This document shows, piece by piece, positions 53,155 through 61,009 of a DNA stretch of 64,000 nt. The translations under genes were made by a program, and so were the position numbers. How positions within the stretch are numbered: the stretch's first letter is position 1; each line of letters begins with the position of its first letter. The DNA is from Bacteriovoracaceae bacterium (GTDB taxonomy: Bacteria; Bdellovibrionota; Bacteriovoracia; Bacteriovoracales; Bacteriovoracaceae), in the NCBI GenBank assembly GCA_023701435.1, contig JAMPXB010000013.1, positions 1 through 64,000 on the forward strand, in the 5' to 3' direction. The notes beneath the pieces are model-generated. The model had not been told where the DNA came from. It searched no databases and saw only the letters and a program-made list of their open reading frames with translations.

Positions 53155-53576
53155 GCGTTCGATAGGGGGGACAGTCATGAGCACAGCTATATTCTTGCTA
53201 CAGCTTTTTCAGATCTAACCATCTCAATTCATTACAGAAAATTACAATTTGTAATGCCTCTTTAAATACTGTCTTTGTTGGTGAGTGTGATATGTGGGCC
53301 AGAAAACACCCTAAGAATTTAGGGATTGGTTCTGGTGGGGCGAAGGTGTCGCGCCCTTCTTCGTAAACCCCACTAGTTTTTAAATTCTAGCAGATCCTTG
53401 AAAAACCTCAAGAAGTCTCATGCATTACAGGGTCAGAGTGTAATTGTCCGGATTTTATGTTTAGATTTCAACCATGTTTCTTCGTAATTAAAGGCGGTTA
53501 AGTTTTTTCCTACTGTGACCGAAAGGAAGTGTAATGTTACAATTTTAACTATTACACTTGTTACAGGCTGGGCTTT
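53155..53576. other. Noncoding stretch upstream of the KfrA-FliG gene, with repeated TGTTACA/GTAAT boxes
   Basis: No convincing gene. Near the end, GTGTAAT (53529-53535) and ATTACAC (53551-53557) form a perfect 7-bp inverted repeat, and TGTTACA occurs at 53535-53541 and 53559-53565, 24 bp apart. This cluster lies 12-48 bp before the GTG start and is a likely operator, perhaps for the KfrA-type domain itself. Confidence 0.5.
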
Positions 53577-54092
53577 GTGAAGAATAAAAAATTAACTCGA
53601 GAAGATATTTTCGAAGTGGCGTTCAAGTTAGAAAAAGCTGGAATTGAGCCTAGTTCAAAACTTATTCGTGAAGAAGTCGGATCAGGAAGTCTAACGACAA
53701 TCACAAAGTATTTAAAAGAGTGGCAATCAGGTAAACAACATAATAGGAGCGAGAACATTGTCTCCATTCCAGATATTTTGGGCCAAGTCGACAACGAACT
53801 TCTTAAGGACTATTTTTCCAATGAACTCCCACAAGTCACAGCATTGATTTTTTCATATCTATCTCCTGAGAGAGCTGCTGAGGTTCTTAAAGAATTTGAG
53901 CCTTCAAGAAGAGAGAAGATATTATCCAGGATGGAAAATATTGGTTATGTACAAACCCAAACGGTCCAACAGATAGCATTGACAATAATGTCTGAATTCA
54001 ATTCAGTTATTCTTGCCAAGGGAGAGAAAGTTGGTGGTAAGAGTTTTGTTAAATCTATTAGAAAAGAATTAGCAAAAGAAGGGAGTTTATGA
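53577..54092 (+). CDS. KfrA-type DNA-binding domain fused to a FliG middle domain
   Basis: 171 residues from GTG 53577. Residues 7-50 (TREDIFEVAFKLEKAG, REEVGSGSLTTITKYLKEW) match the KfrA N-terminal DNA-binding domain of plasmid proteins (A..L...G..P....R..LG.GS..TI...LK.W). Residues about 80-165 match the middle domain of the flagellar switch protein FliG: ELPQVTALIFSYLSPERAAEVL has the EHPQ-type motif that contacts FliM, and KVGG (151-154) fits the VGG turn. FliG N- and C-terminal domains are absent, so it cannot touch MotA or FliF. The FliM-like gene overlaps it by 4 bp. Likely a DNA-bound complex with that partner. Confidence 0.75.
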   Translation: MKNKKLTREDIFEVAFKLEKAGIEPSSKLIREEVGSGSLTTITKYLKEWQSGKQHNRSENIVSIPDILGQVDNELLKDYFSNELPQVTALIFSYLSPERAAEVLKEFEPSRREKILSRMENIGYVQTQTVQQIALTIMSEFNSVILAKGEKVGGKSFVKSIRKELAKEGSL

Positions 54093-54721
54093 CTAGTCGA
54101 AGAATAAAGTCGGAACAGACCGTGAATAATTCGATCGATTATTATAATTTCTGCAACGCAAATAATGATCTTCCAGTTTTGAGGATTTTAAACGAAAGGT
54201 TTAATCGTTTAATGAGGATTACATTCTCAAATCATTTGCGAATGATTATTACGACTGATTTTAAGGAGTCGAAAACCATATTTAAAAATTGGATTGAGCA
54301 TAACTCAAACATGAGTTTCATGTTTGTTGTGAGTCTCCAAAAACTTGGCGCCCCTATTCTTATAAAATTTGATAGAATACTTGCCTATCGGATAATTGAT
54401 ATCCTAACTGGCGGTTCTGGTGTATCTGATGTCGAACTTGAGGATAAAGAAATCACCACAATAGAAATCGGTTTATTAAGGGAAACCTGTCTGAAGTTGA
54501 TCAATGATCTGAACGAAGCATGGGGCCCTGTTTGTGAAATAAAGGCCAGTTATGTTAGGGCCGAAGTGAATGCTCAATTTATAGGATTTACTCCATCTGA
54601 ATCCAAGATGATTAAGGTTGATTACAATATTTGTTTTAATAATACAGTTGGTACTTTAGAAGTCTTATACCCATACTCAACGCTATTTCCATTAAGGAAT
54701 GAGTTATTCGCTTCTCTCTAG
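54089..54721 (+). CDS. FliM middle-domain-like protein
   Basis: 210 residues. Residues about 28-210 follow the FliM middle (CheC-like) domain: LPVLRILNERFNRLMRITFS at the start, LIKFDRILAYRIIDILTGGSG with the FliM GG turn (108-109), DKEITTIEIGLLRE equal to FliM's rFTxIE block, EAWGPV and final LEVLYPYSTLFPLRNEL. FliM's N-terminal CheY-binding peptide and C-terminal SpoA domain are missing. It starts in the ATGA overlap with the KfrA-FliG gene, so a 1:1-type complex is likely. No flagellar genes are near. Function unknown. Confidence 0.72.
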   Translation: MTSRRIKSEQTVNNSIDYYNFCNANNDLPVLRILNERFNRLMRITFSNHLRMIITTDFKESKTIFKNWIEHNSNMSFMFVVSLQKLGAPILIKFDRILAYRIIDILTGGSGVSDVELEDKEITTIEIGLLRETCLKLINDLNEAWGPVCEIKASYVRAEVNAQFIGFTPSESKMIKVDYNICFNNTVGTLEVLYPYSTLFPLRNELFASL

Positions 54722-54964
54722 TATAGGACTCAACTCATCCACCCTCGTGTCCGAAAGGGTCTGGCCCGCATCTCGGCTTAGGCCGTGGCTTTGAATGTCG
54801 CTGTTTTTCTGGAATATTAAATTGATGAATAAATATCTTCTTTGGATGGAAGATGAGATTGATTGTCACTAACCTTATTTGGCGTAGTCACGTGTTTCAA
54901 TTAGATGAATATTTTGAAAAGTTTAAGTACGTAGTTATCTTTAAGAAACTATCCTTTTAAACAT

Positions 54965-55420
54965 CTATTTAAAGAATATCCACATAGGTCTTCTTAGTGG
55001 ATCTTGATTATCATACTCAAAGGTTATTCTAAGCTCAGGAATCTCAACTTTATATCTGTCTTCTTCAACATCTGTAGCCGTTGTTGGAAGTTCTGTTTCG
55101 ATCCATTTGTAATCCTTGAAACGTTTTTTTAAAAAATTATATGCATCGAAATTAACCCAGTAAGGCATAGAAGTTCCTAATACTTTCCCCGAAGATTTAC
55201 TTACAGATGTTGAAAAATCCTTGTAAGCATATTCTTCACTGATATCATCTTCTGGTCTTACTTCTAGAGGTTGGCCAAAAGTTTTAATTAATTCATCTTT
55301 TGTCGCGACTTTTTGAACATGGATGATTTTGTCAAAAATATCCCTTGAGCTATCAGTTTGTGATAACTGAGAAGAGCATCCAAAAGAAAACATTAGTGAT
55401 ATTAAAATGAAAAATTTCAT
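54965..55420 (-). CDS. Lipoprotein with a SmpA/BamE-like look
   Basis: 151 residues. Signal MKFFILISLMFSFGC, lipobox SFGC. The stretch VATKDELIKTFGQPLEVRPE resembles SmpA/OmlA (BamE)-type domains, which begin T.deV...lG.P, but the rest is not clear. It overlaps the protease-like gene by 4 bp (ATGA), so the two should be coupled. Located inside the repeat-bounded segment. Confidence 0.62.
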   Translation of the reverse strand: MKFFILISLMFSFGCSSQLSQTDSSRDIFDKIIHVQKVATKDELIKTFGQPLEVRPEDDISEEYAYKDFSTSVSKSSGKVLGTSMPYWVNFDAYNFLKKRFKDYKWIETELPTTATDVEEDRYKVEIPELRITFEYDNQDPLRRPMWIFFK

Positions 55421-56112
55421 TTTGGTTCTCTCTTTTTAATTATCCCCTTTATGAAGGAGAAACTGGCAGGATTGAGTTTTTTAAGAAGAGTTGGATTTGA
55501 ATAATACAACTCAATATGGTTTGCATAATCTTCGCTTACGGATTCCGACGAATCGGGAATGATTAAAGTTTTGGGAGGTATTTTGATATTCTTTTTTCGA
55601 TCAATGATCCACCCAGAAGACTTAGCAAAGCCAGCCATTTCTTCATTGCTTAAATCAAGAATAGTAAGATGACCGACTTCATGAATAAGCACAGCAAGCT
55701 TATTTGGAGCTTCAAAAAATTTATCAAATACAATTAGAGTTCTTGTAAGAGGTATTCCAGCTGCGGGGTTGTGAGCATTACCTCCGACATCGCCTCTAAG
55801 TTCTTCTCCAAGCCTGTAATTCTTGAGCCATTGAGGAAGTTTCGCAAGATATTCATCAACTACTTTTTTTTCATCTGGTTTCCATTTTTTGATATTTGTT
55901 TTTATTTTTTTGAAGGTTTGAGCTGTTGAATCTTTATAATAGTTGAAGCGAGTTAATTCTCGGCAATGAGCTTTCCTGGTGTGGGCCCTGACATTTGTAC
56001 TGTCGGTTTTAGTGTATGACTCGATCCACTGTTCACGTACATAAATTTCATGAGGGCTGCAAAGCCCAGCAAAAGCGAGTGATGAAAATAGAATGAGGAA
56101 AATAAATGCCAT
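55417..56112 (-). CDS. Exported HExxH putative zinc protease
   Basis: 231 residues. Signal peptide MAFIFLILFSSLAFAG. The motif LIHEVGHLTILDLSNEEMAGFAKS carries HEVGH, the zincin signature, with a Glu (SNEE) 10-14 residues later that could be the third ligand. C-terminal DYANHIELYYSNP may be part of the same site. No known family assigned. First of a two-gene unit with a lipoprotein that may anchor or regulate it. Confidence 0.65.
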   Translation of the reverse strand: MAFIFLILFSSLAFAGLCSPHEIYVREQWIESYTKTDSTNVRAHTRKAHCRELTRFNYYKDSTAQTFKKIKTNIKKWKPDEKKVVDEYLAKLPQWLKNYRLGEELRGDVGGNAHNPAAGIPLTRTLIVFDKFFEAPNKLAVLIHEVGHLTILDLSNEEMAGFAKSSGWIIDRKKNIKIPPKTLIIPDSSESVSEDYANHIELYYSNPTLLKKLNPASFSFIKGIIKKREPK

Positions 56113-56152
56113 TATAAAATTCTAACAGCGTCAGAGTGGGGGTCAACTTTAG

Positions 56153-56234
56153 AAATAAAAAAAGCCCTGTGGGTTAAACAGGGCTTTAGTATGTTTCACT
56201 CATTGCTGAGATCATCATTGAATTTAATGGGGTG
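56153..56234. repeat. 82-bp direct repeat, right copy, at tRNA-His
   Basis: Second copy of 53073-53154. The hairpin AAGCCCTGT / ACAGGGCTT with an A run on its left (T run on the minus strand) is the terminator of tRNA-His. The repeat's last 7 bases are the tRNA 3' end. Confidence 0.95.
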
Positions 56235-56304
56235 ACCGATGGGGATCGAACCCACGACAACCAGAATCACAATCTGGCGCTCTACCGACTGAACTACGGT
56301 CACC
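56228..56304 (-). tRNA. tRNA-His (GTG)
   Basis: On the minus strand: G-1, acceptor GTGACCG / CGGTCAC, discriminator C pairing with G-1, and encoded CCA. D arm AGTTCAGTCGGTAGAGC, anticodon stem CCAGA / TCTGG with loop TTGTGAT (anticodon GTG), T arm GTGGGTTCGATCCCCAT. The extra G-1:C73 pair is the histidine identity element. Confidence 0.97.
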
Positions 56305-56425
56305 ATTGAATTAGACAGACAATTTATAGGGACTCTTAATCATCGTCAATGGGAAAACTAAAATAATGCACCATGTAGAAGACTGTAAAAGTTGCATTTT
56401 TTTCAAGTGAACCGATAATTAAAGA

Positions 56426-57028
56426 ATGAAAACACTTCTTTATTTAGTCCTTTTCCTCAGTTTTACCTCACAGGCCTCAATTGTAGGAATTTCTACCCAT
56501 CCTTTAAGTGACGAGGGACGGGTTTTAAGTGCTGAAATGACGGGCTACATGTCTGAGCGAAATGAAATGGGAGCGGGCATACGCTATACCCAGGAACTGG
56601 AACGTTACAAAATTCTGGATTTTGCCGTCAGTGGCGGGCAGGATTCCCGTGGGCTCACTGTTACCACCGGCCTTGATTATGAACTCTTGAGTGAGGATAT
56701 GTGGCAGCCACGAGTGTCTCTTAAACCTTACTTGCAGTATCAAAGATTCGAATCTCAAACCAGCAATCTTATCGGCGCGGCCCCTACTATTCGCAAAGGT
56801 CTTAGCTTCTCGGGTCAGGAATTTTTTCCTTATCTGGCGCTGCCGGCCGGGATGAAAATAGATAGCTCTACTGATGAATTTGTTTATTATGCTTCTACCA
56901 CTATCGGCGTAAGTATGCCGTTTCCCGGTGGTAATAACGAAAAAGTTCTTCTCTCGCTAGAAGGCAATAAGGACATGGGATCTTCTTCTGATTACATCGG
57001 ATGTTTGGTCTCTTGGGTTTGGAAATAA
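56426..57028 (+). CDS. Exported barrel-like protein
   Basis: 200 residues. Signal peptide MKTLLYLVLFLSFTSQA. Alternating strands (GAGIRYTQELERYKILDFAVSGG, TVTTGLDYELL, VSLKPYLQYQRF, VLLSLEGNK) and a final YIGCLVSWVWK suggest an outer-membrane barrel. No family recognised. First gene of a three-gene run with the HAD and DUF2459 genes. Confidence 0.65.
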   Translation: MKTLLYLVLFLSFTSQASIVGISTHPLSDEGRVLSAEMTGYMSERNEMGAGIRYTQELERYKILDFAVSGGQDSRGLTVTTGLDYELLSEDMWQPRVSLKPYLQYQRFESQTSNLIGAAPTIRKGLSFSGQEFFPYLALPAGMKIDSSTDEFVYYASTTIGVSMPFPGGNNEKVLLSLEGNKDMGSSSDYIGCLVSWVWK

Positions 57029-57029
57029 T

Positions 57030-57743
57030 ATGATTTTCTTTTCTGATTTTGATGGCACGCTGACTACTGATGGTGAACTGACTCGCGATTTTTTCGAGGT
57101 TATTGATCATATTCATAAGCATGGTCATGAGCTGGTGATTGTCTCGGGCCGCTCGCTTTCCTGGGGTCATTTTTTTCTGACTCACTTTCCGCTCAAGGCC
57201 TGCATTATGGAAGGCGGAGGAGTGGTGCTTCACCGTGATGAGCGGGGAGAGATTGTTCAGGAGCCGTTAGTTGCTAACACTGAGCTGGAGAGACTGACTC
57301 ACTTTACTGGTCAGCTTAAGCATCATTTTCCTCATGTGCCGTTGTCGGCCGATAGCTTTGGCCGCCTGACGGACCGGGCGATTGAATTTCATTTAATGGA
57401 CGAGCAGTGGATTGATGACGTCATGAAGTTCATGGAGCAGGAGAATATTAATTATTCCAAATCCAATGTGCATATTAATTACTGGTGCGGAAACATCTCT
57501 AAATATTTAGGGGTGAAACACTTCCTTCATCACTACCGTGCAGGTCTGACTCAGAAGGAAGCCTGGTTTTTTGGGGATGCTCCCAATGATGAGAGTATGT
57601 TTGAACTTTTTCATAACTCAGTAGGGGTAAGTAATATTGAGCACTGTCTTGATCGCTTGAAGCATAAACCTCGGATCATTCTGGAAGGGCCTGACAATAT
57701 CGGACCCAAAGGTGTTCTGAATTTCGTCAAATCAGTGTGCTAA
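57030..57743 (+). CDS. HAD-superfamily hydrolase (Cof/trehalose-phosphatase-like)
   Basis: 237 residues. DFDGTLTTDG at the N-terminus is the catalytic DxDGT motif, IVSGRS is motif II, and WFFGDAPNDESMF with the GDxxND pattern is motif IV; a C2-type cap lies between. Should be a cytoplasmic phosphatase for a sugar phosphate or similar. It starts 1 bp after the previous gene and overlaps the next by 7 bp. Confidence 0.87.
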   Translation: MIFFSDFDGTLTTDGELTRDFFEVIDHIHKHGHELVIVSGRSLSWGHFFLTHFPLKACIMEGGGVVLHRDERGEIVQEPLVANTELERLTHFTGQLKHHFPHVPLSADSFGRLTDRAIEFHLMDEQWIDDVMKFMEQENINYSKSNVHINYWCGNISKYLGVKHFLHHYRAGLTQKEAWFFGDAPNDESMFELFHNSVGVSNIEHCLDRLKHKPRIILEGPDNIGPKGVLNFVKSVC

Positions 57744-58381
57744 AAAAGATCCTGCTTGGAACTGTTACCTTTGGCCTCTTGATCATTAGTCTTTCGTTTA
57801 TTCCCCTGGGGGAAGACGACCCTCATCCGGAAATGGAGATCTATCTTCTCTCCAATGAAATCCATACGGGCATTGTTGTTCCGGTTAAAAATGATGTTTT
57901 TGATTGGGAAACTTTCATCAGTAAAGAGGACTATTTAGAGCGTCCCAGTGAGTGGATTGAAATGGGCTGGGGGGATCGGCAGTTTTATTTTGAGATGCCT
58001 ACTTTGGATAAATTGACCTTGAAGCTGGCCTTTGATGCTTTGTTTTTGCCTGATCCGGCGATTGTCCACGTGAACTATCTAGATGCCCATCCCCGAGAAT
58101 ATGCCAGTCATAAAGTGCTTAAAATTTCCAAGGCCACATATAAAAAATTAGTCGATGAGATGATTAAGCGATTTGAGCTACAAGATGGAAAACCCATCCT
58201 CATTCCCAATAAAGGTTACACCAATACAGATAATTTTTATGAAAGTTACGGATCATTCAGCGTGCTTCGAACCTGTAACGTCTGGACAGCAGAAATCTTA
58301 GGGGAAGCAGACCTCAAACGGCCGGTCTGGTCCCCTACGAAATATGGGCTGGAGTTTCTTTACCAATCGATTGGGAAATAA
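57737..58381 (+). CDS. DUF2459 (TIGR02117-like) protein
   Basis: 214 residues from GTG 57737, inside the end of the HAD gene. An N-terminal membrane anchor ([22 protein letters not shown]) is followed by [42 protein letters not shown] and [11 protein letters not shown], the DUF2459 signature blocks; family function is not settled. Its 3' end overlaps the convergent SDR gene by 22 bp. Confidence 0.85.
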   Translation: MLKKILLGTVTFGLLIISLSFIPLGEDDPHPEMEIYLLSNEIHTGIVVPVKNDVFDWETFISKEDYLERPSEWIEMGWGDRQFYFEMPTLDKLTLKLAFDALFLPDPAIVHVNYLDAHPREYASHKVLKISKATYKKLVDEMIKRFELQDGKPILIPNKGYTNTDNFYESYGSFSVLRTCNVWTAEILGEADLKRPVWSPTKYGLEFLYQSIGK

Positions 58382-59901
58382 TCTTTCAGAAATTTACCGC
58401 TCCAGTGCTTGCCGGTATTGATTCCATCAAAGATCGGATCAATCACGCGGGCGGCACCATCAACGATATCTAATGGCGGTTGGAAATCGTGAAGCTGCTG
58501 CTTACGTTCAGATAACTCTGCTGGATCTTCATCTGTTACCCAACCAGTATCAACGGCATTGATAAAGATCCCGTCTTTGGCAAAATCAGTGGCCGCAGTA
58601 TGGGTCATCATGTTCAAGGCAGCTTTGGCCATATTGGTGTGAGGATGACGATCTTCTTTATAAAAACGGTGGAACTTACCTTCCATCGCCGAGACGTTCA
58701 CAATGTGTTTCTTCCCGGTGTAGTCCTTTCTCATCAACCCCACGAGGTGATTACAAAGAACGAATGGGGCCACCGCGTTTACCAGCTGAACTTCCAGCAT
58801 TTCTACAGTGTGAACTTCACCCAGGCGCTGACGCCAGCTATTGGTTTTACGTAAGTCCACTTGCTGAAGATCTGCATCCAGTTTTCCAACCGGGAAAACC
58901 TCTTCGGCCACCAGTGAATTATCAAAGCTGTATGGGATCTGAGAGAGCTTAGCCGAGGCACGCAGACCAATTCCCGGAGCTCGGTCATTCCATGCCACCG
59001 GCATATTTTTATTTTCGCCAACCTCAATTGGTTGCAATCGATTGATACACTGCTGGTGCTCATTTAAAAGATAGGCCGCTTCCGGAGTTATCTCATCCAT
59101 TCCCTTAGACTCATTCTCAATGAGGTGAGTATAGAATCCAGCAGGACGACGAACGGTTTGAGCCGCGTTGTTGATCAGAATGTCCAGGCGTTCATATTTT
59201 TGCTCAATATAGCGGCAGAAAATTTCAACACTTGGAGTATGACGGAGATCGAGACCATAAATACGTAAACGGTCTTTCCAAACAGGATAGTCTTTTTCTT
59301 TGCTGTAACGAAGAGCCGAGTCTACCGGAAAACGGGTGGTGGCAATAACAGTGGCTCCCGCACGCAGAAGCATCAAGGTTGCCTGGTATCCGATCTTCAA
59401 ACGCGAACCTGTGATCAGGGCCACTTGTCCCGTGAGGTCAGCAGTCTGAAAACGTTTAGCATAGTTTAAGTCAGCACAACTTGGGCACATAGTATCGTAG
59501 AAGTGATGAACTTTAGTGAACTTGGAACGGCATACGTAACAGTCGTGAGGTGTTGCATATTCTCTGGCCTGTTCTTCAGTCGGTTGAAACTCAATTTGTG
59601 CCGGTGCCGTAAAAATTGAAACATCACGTGCGGTACGAATTCCCGTTAATCTTCTGGCGTTTCGATTGGCCTCTTTTTCATTTTGCTTACGTAATTTTTT
59701 AACGTCTTTCTGGCGCTTCTTAACCTCTTCACGATCAGGTCTTGAAATTGTTCCAGCGGCCTTAAACATGGCCAGTCTTTGCTCATGAGTTAAAAGGGTT
59801 AATTGCTCACTTTTGGAAGCAAAGCTTTGGAGAACTTTTAGGCATGTTTCGATTTCATCAGTACTGCAATCGAAAGCGATCAGGTCGTTATTTTCATTCA
59901 T
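58360..59901 (-). CDS. Large SDR-type oxidoreductase with zinc ribbon and altered catalytic Tyr
   Basis: 513 residues. Residues 1-110 are helical and highly charged. A zinc ribbon follows (CYVC ... CPSC, about 121-141), then a short-chain dehydrogenase domain with [10 protein letters not shown] (cofactor loop), NNAAQ and [10 protein letters not shown] with the catalytic Ser. The active-site YxxxK is TNMAK here: Lys is kept but Thr replaces Tyr. An insertion of about 110 residues separates the NNAA strand from the catalytic part. Either an altered mechanism or a binding role. Single gene. Confidence 0.82.
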   Translation of the reverse strand: MNENNDLIAFDCSTDEIETCLKVLQSFASKSEQLTLLTHEQRLAMFKAAGTISRPDREEVKKRQKDVKKLRKQNEKEANRNARRLTGIRTARDVSIFTAPAQIEFQPTEEQAREYATPHDCYVCRSKFTKVHHFYDTMCPSCADLNYAKRFQTADLTGQVALITGSRLKIGYQATLMLLRAGATVIATTRFPVDSALRYSKEKDYPVWKDRLRIYGLDLRHTPSVEIFCRYIEQKYERLDILINNAAQTVRRPAGFYTHLIENESKGMDEITPEAAYLLNEHQQCINRLQPIEVGENKNMPVAWNDRAPGIGLRASAKLSQIPYSFDNSLVAEEVFPVGKLDADLQQVDLRKTNSWRQRLGEVHTVEMLEVQLVNAVAPFVLCNHLVGLMRKDYTGKKHIVNVSAMEGKFHRFYKEDRHPHTNMAKAALNMMTHTAATDFAKDGIFINAVDTGWVTDEDPAELSERKQQLHDFQPPLDIVDGAARVIDPIFDGINTGKHWSGKFLKDYFPIDW

Positions 59902-59938
59902 GTCCTGTATCTAACATTGAGCGTAGTTCTGGTCAACT

Positions 59939-61009
59939 TTATGCTAGGAATTGTTGGACTTTCTCTTTAATCATTTCCTCGACTTGTACCCGATTTAATT
60001 GGAGTTTTTCTTCCAGCCAACGGGCCAAGTCCTCAGGAAGAGGTGCAATGAAATAAGTCATCTTATCTTTGGGGTAGGTGAGTTTGAGGGCGGTCGCATG
60101 GAGGGCATGCCGTGGAATTTCCAGGACTAGATGGTCGTTCTCGGTGGCGACATGATCCTTAAATCGCATAAAAATTCCGGGATCACCGTTATAGAGCTTC
60201 TCCCCCAGGAGTGGGTAACCATTGTAAGCCGCATGGACCCTGATTTGGTGCTGTCTGCCTGATAGCGGGAAGGCCATGGCGAGCACGTAATTATCTTTTT
60301 CTAAAATAAGTTCAAAATGCGTTTCCGATTCCTTGCCGAATTCAGAATCTTCCGGCCATACCGACATCATGCCACGGGGGATTTTTCCTTCCTCACGATC
60401 CATCCGTTCCCGGGCGGTAAAAGGAAAAGTTTTGGCCTCTGCTCTTTTATGGGCAATGAAAAAATAGCATTTTCTTACCTTGTCATTCTCAAACAGCTGG
60501 GCCACTCGTTGAGAGACCTTAGGATTTTTTCCCAGGAGCAGAAGACCGGAAGTTTCACGATCAATGCGGTGAATGGAATGAATCGTTTTTTTATAAATGG
60601 TTTCAAAAAAAACGGTGGCACAATAGAAGAGGTTTTTTCCCGCAGGATGGGTAATCATGAAAGGCGGCTTGTTGATCACCAGCAGTTCCTCATCCTCAAA
60701 GACGATGCCCGGTTTTTGATCTCGCGGTACCGGTTTCCCATACCAATACTCATCCTCAATCATCCCGTCATTATGGGTAGTGATAGTGACCTTTTCGCCG
60801 TAATGAACTTTCACACTAGGCTTGTGCGGAGATTTTCTGCCGGAGATTTCGACCTCACCCTTTTCAATTTTCTTTTTAAGATATTGCCGGGAAAGAGTCG
60901 GCATGCATTTTTGCACAAACTGATCGAGGCGCTGACCATCCTGCTCAAGTTGAACAGGATGGGTCACCACGTATTTTTCGGTACTAAAAGATTTTTCGAT
61001 TTCACTCAT
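59939..61009 (-). CDS. RluA-family pseudouridine synthase
   Basis: 356 residues. An S4-like N-terminal domain (LDQFVQKCMPTLSRQYLKKKIEKGEVEISGR) precedes the catalytic domain with IHRIDRETSGLLLLGKN, which holds the catalytic Asp. GRQHQIRVH and YPLLGEKLY are typical of RluA members. It should modify one or more uridines in rRNA or tRNA. The start overlaps the PrkA-like gene by 4 bp, so they form an operon. Confidence 0.9.
   Translation of the reverse strand: MSEIEKSFSTEKYVVTHPVQLEQDGQRLDQFVQKCMPTLSRQYLKKKIEKGEVEISGRKSPHKPSVKVHYGEKVTITTHNDGMIEDEYWYGKPVPRDQKPGIVFEDEELLVINKPPFMITHPAGKNLFYCATVFFETIYKKTIHSIHRIDRETSGLLLLGKNPKVSQRVAQLFENDKVRKCYFFIAHKRAEAKTFPFTARERMDREEGKIPRGMMSVWPEDSEFGKESETHFELILEKDNYVLAMAFPLSGRQHQIRVHAAYNGYPLLGEKLYNGDPGIFMRFKDHVATENDHLVLEIPRHALHATALKLTYPKDKMTYFIAPLPEDLARWLEEKLQLNRVQVEEMIKEKVQQFLA

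Noticed and set aside
53561-53794. 77-residue minus-strand ORF in the KfrA region
   Set aside because: It lies antisense to the KfrA-FliG gene and has no ribosome site or recognisable domain.
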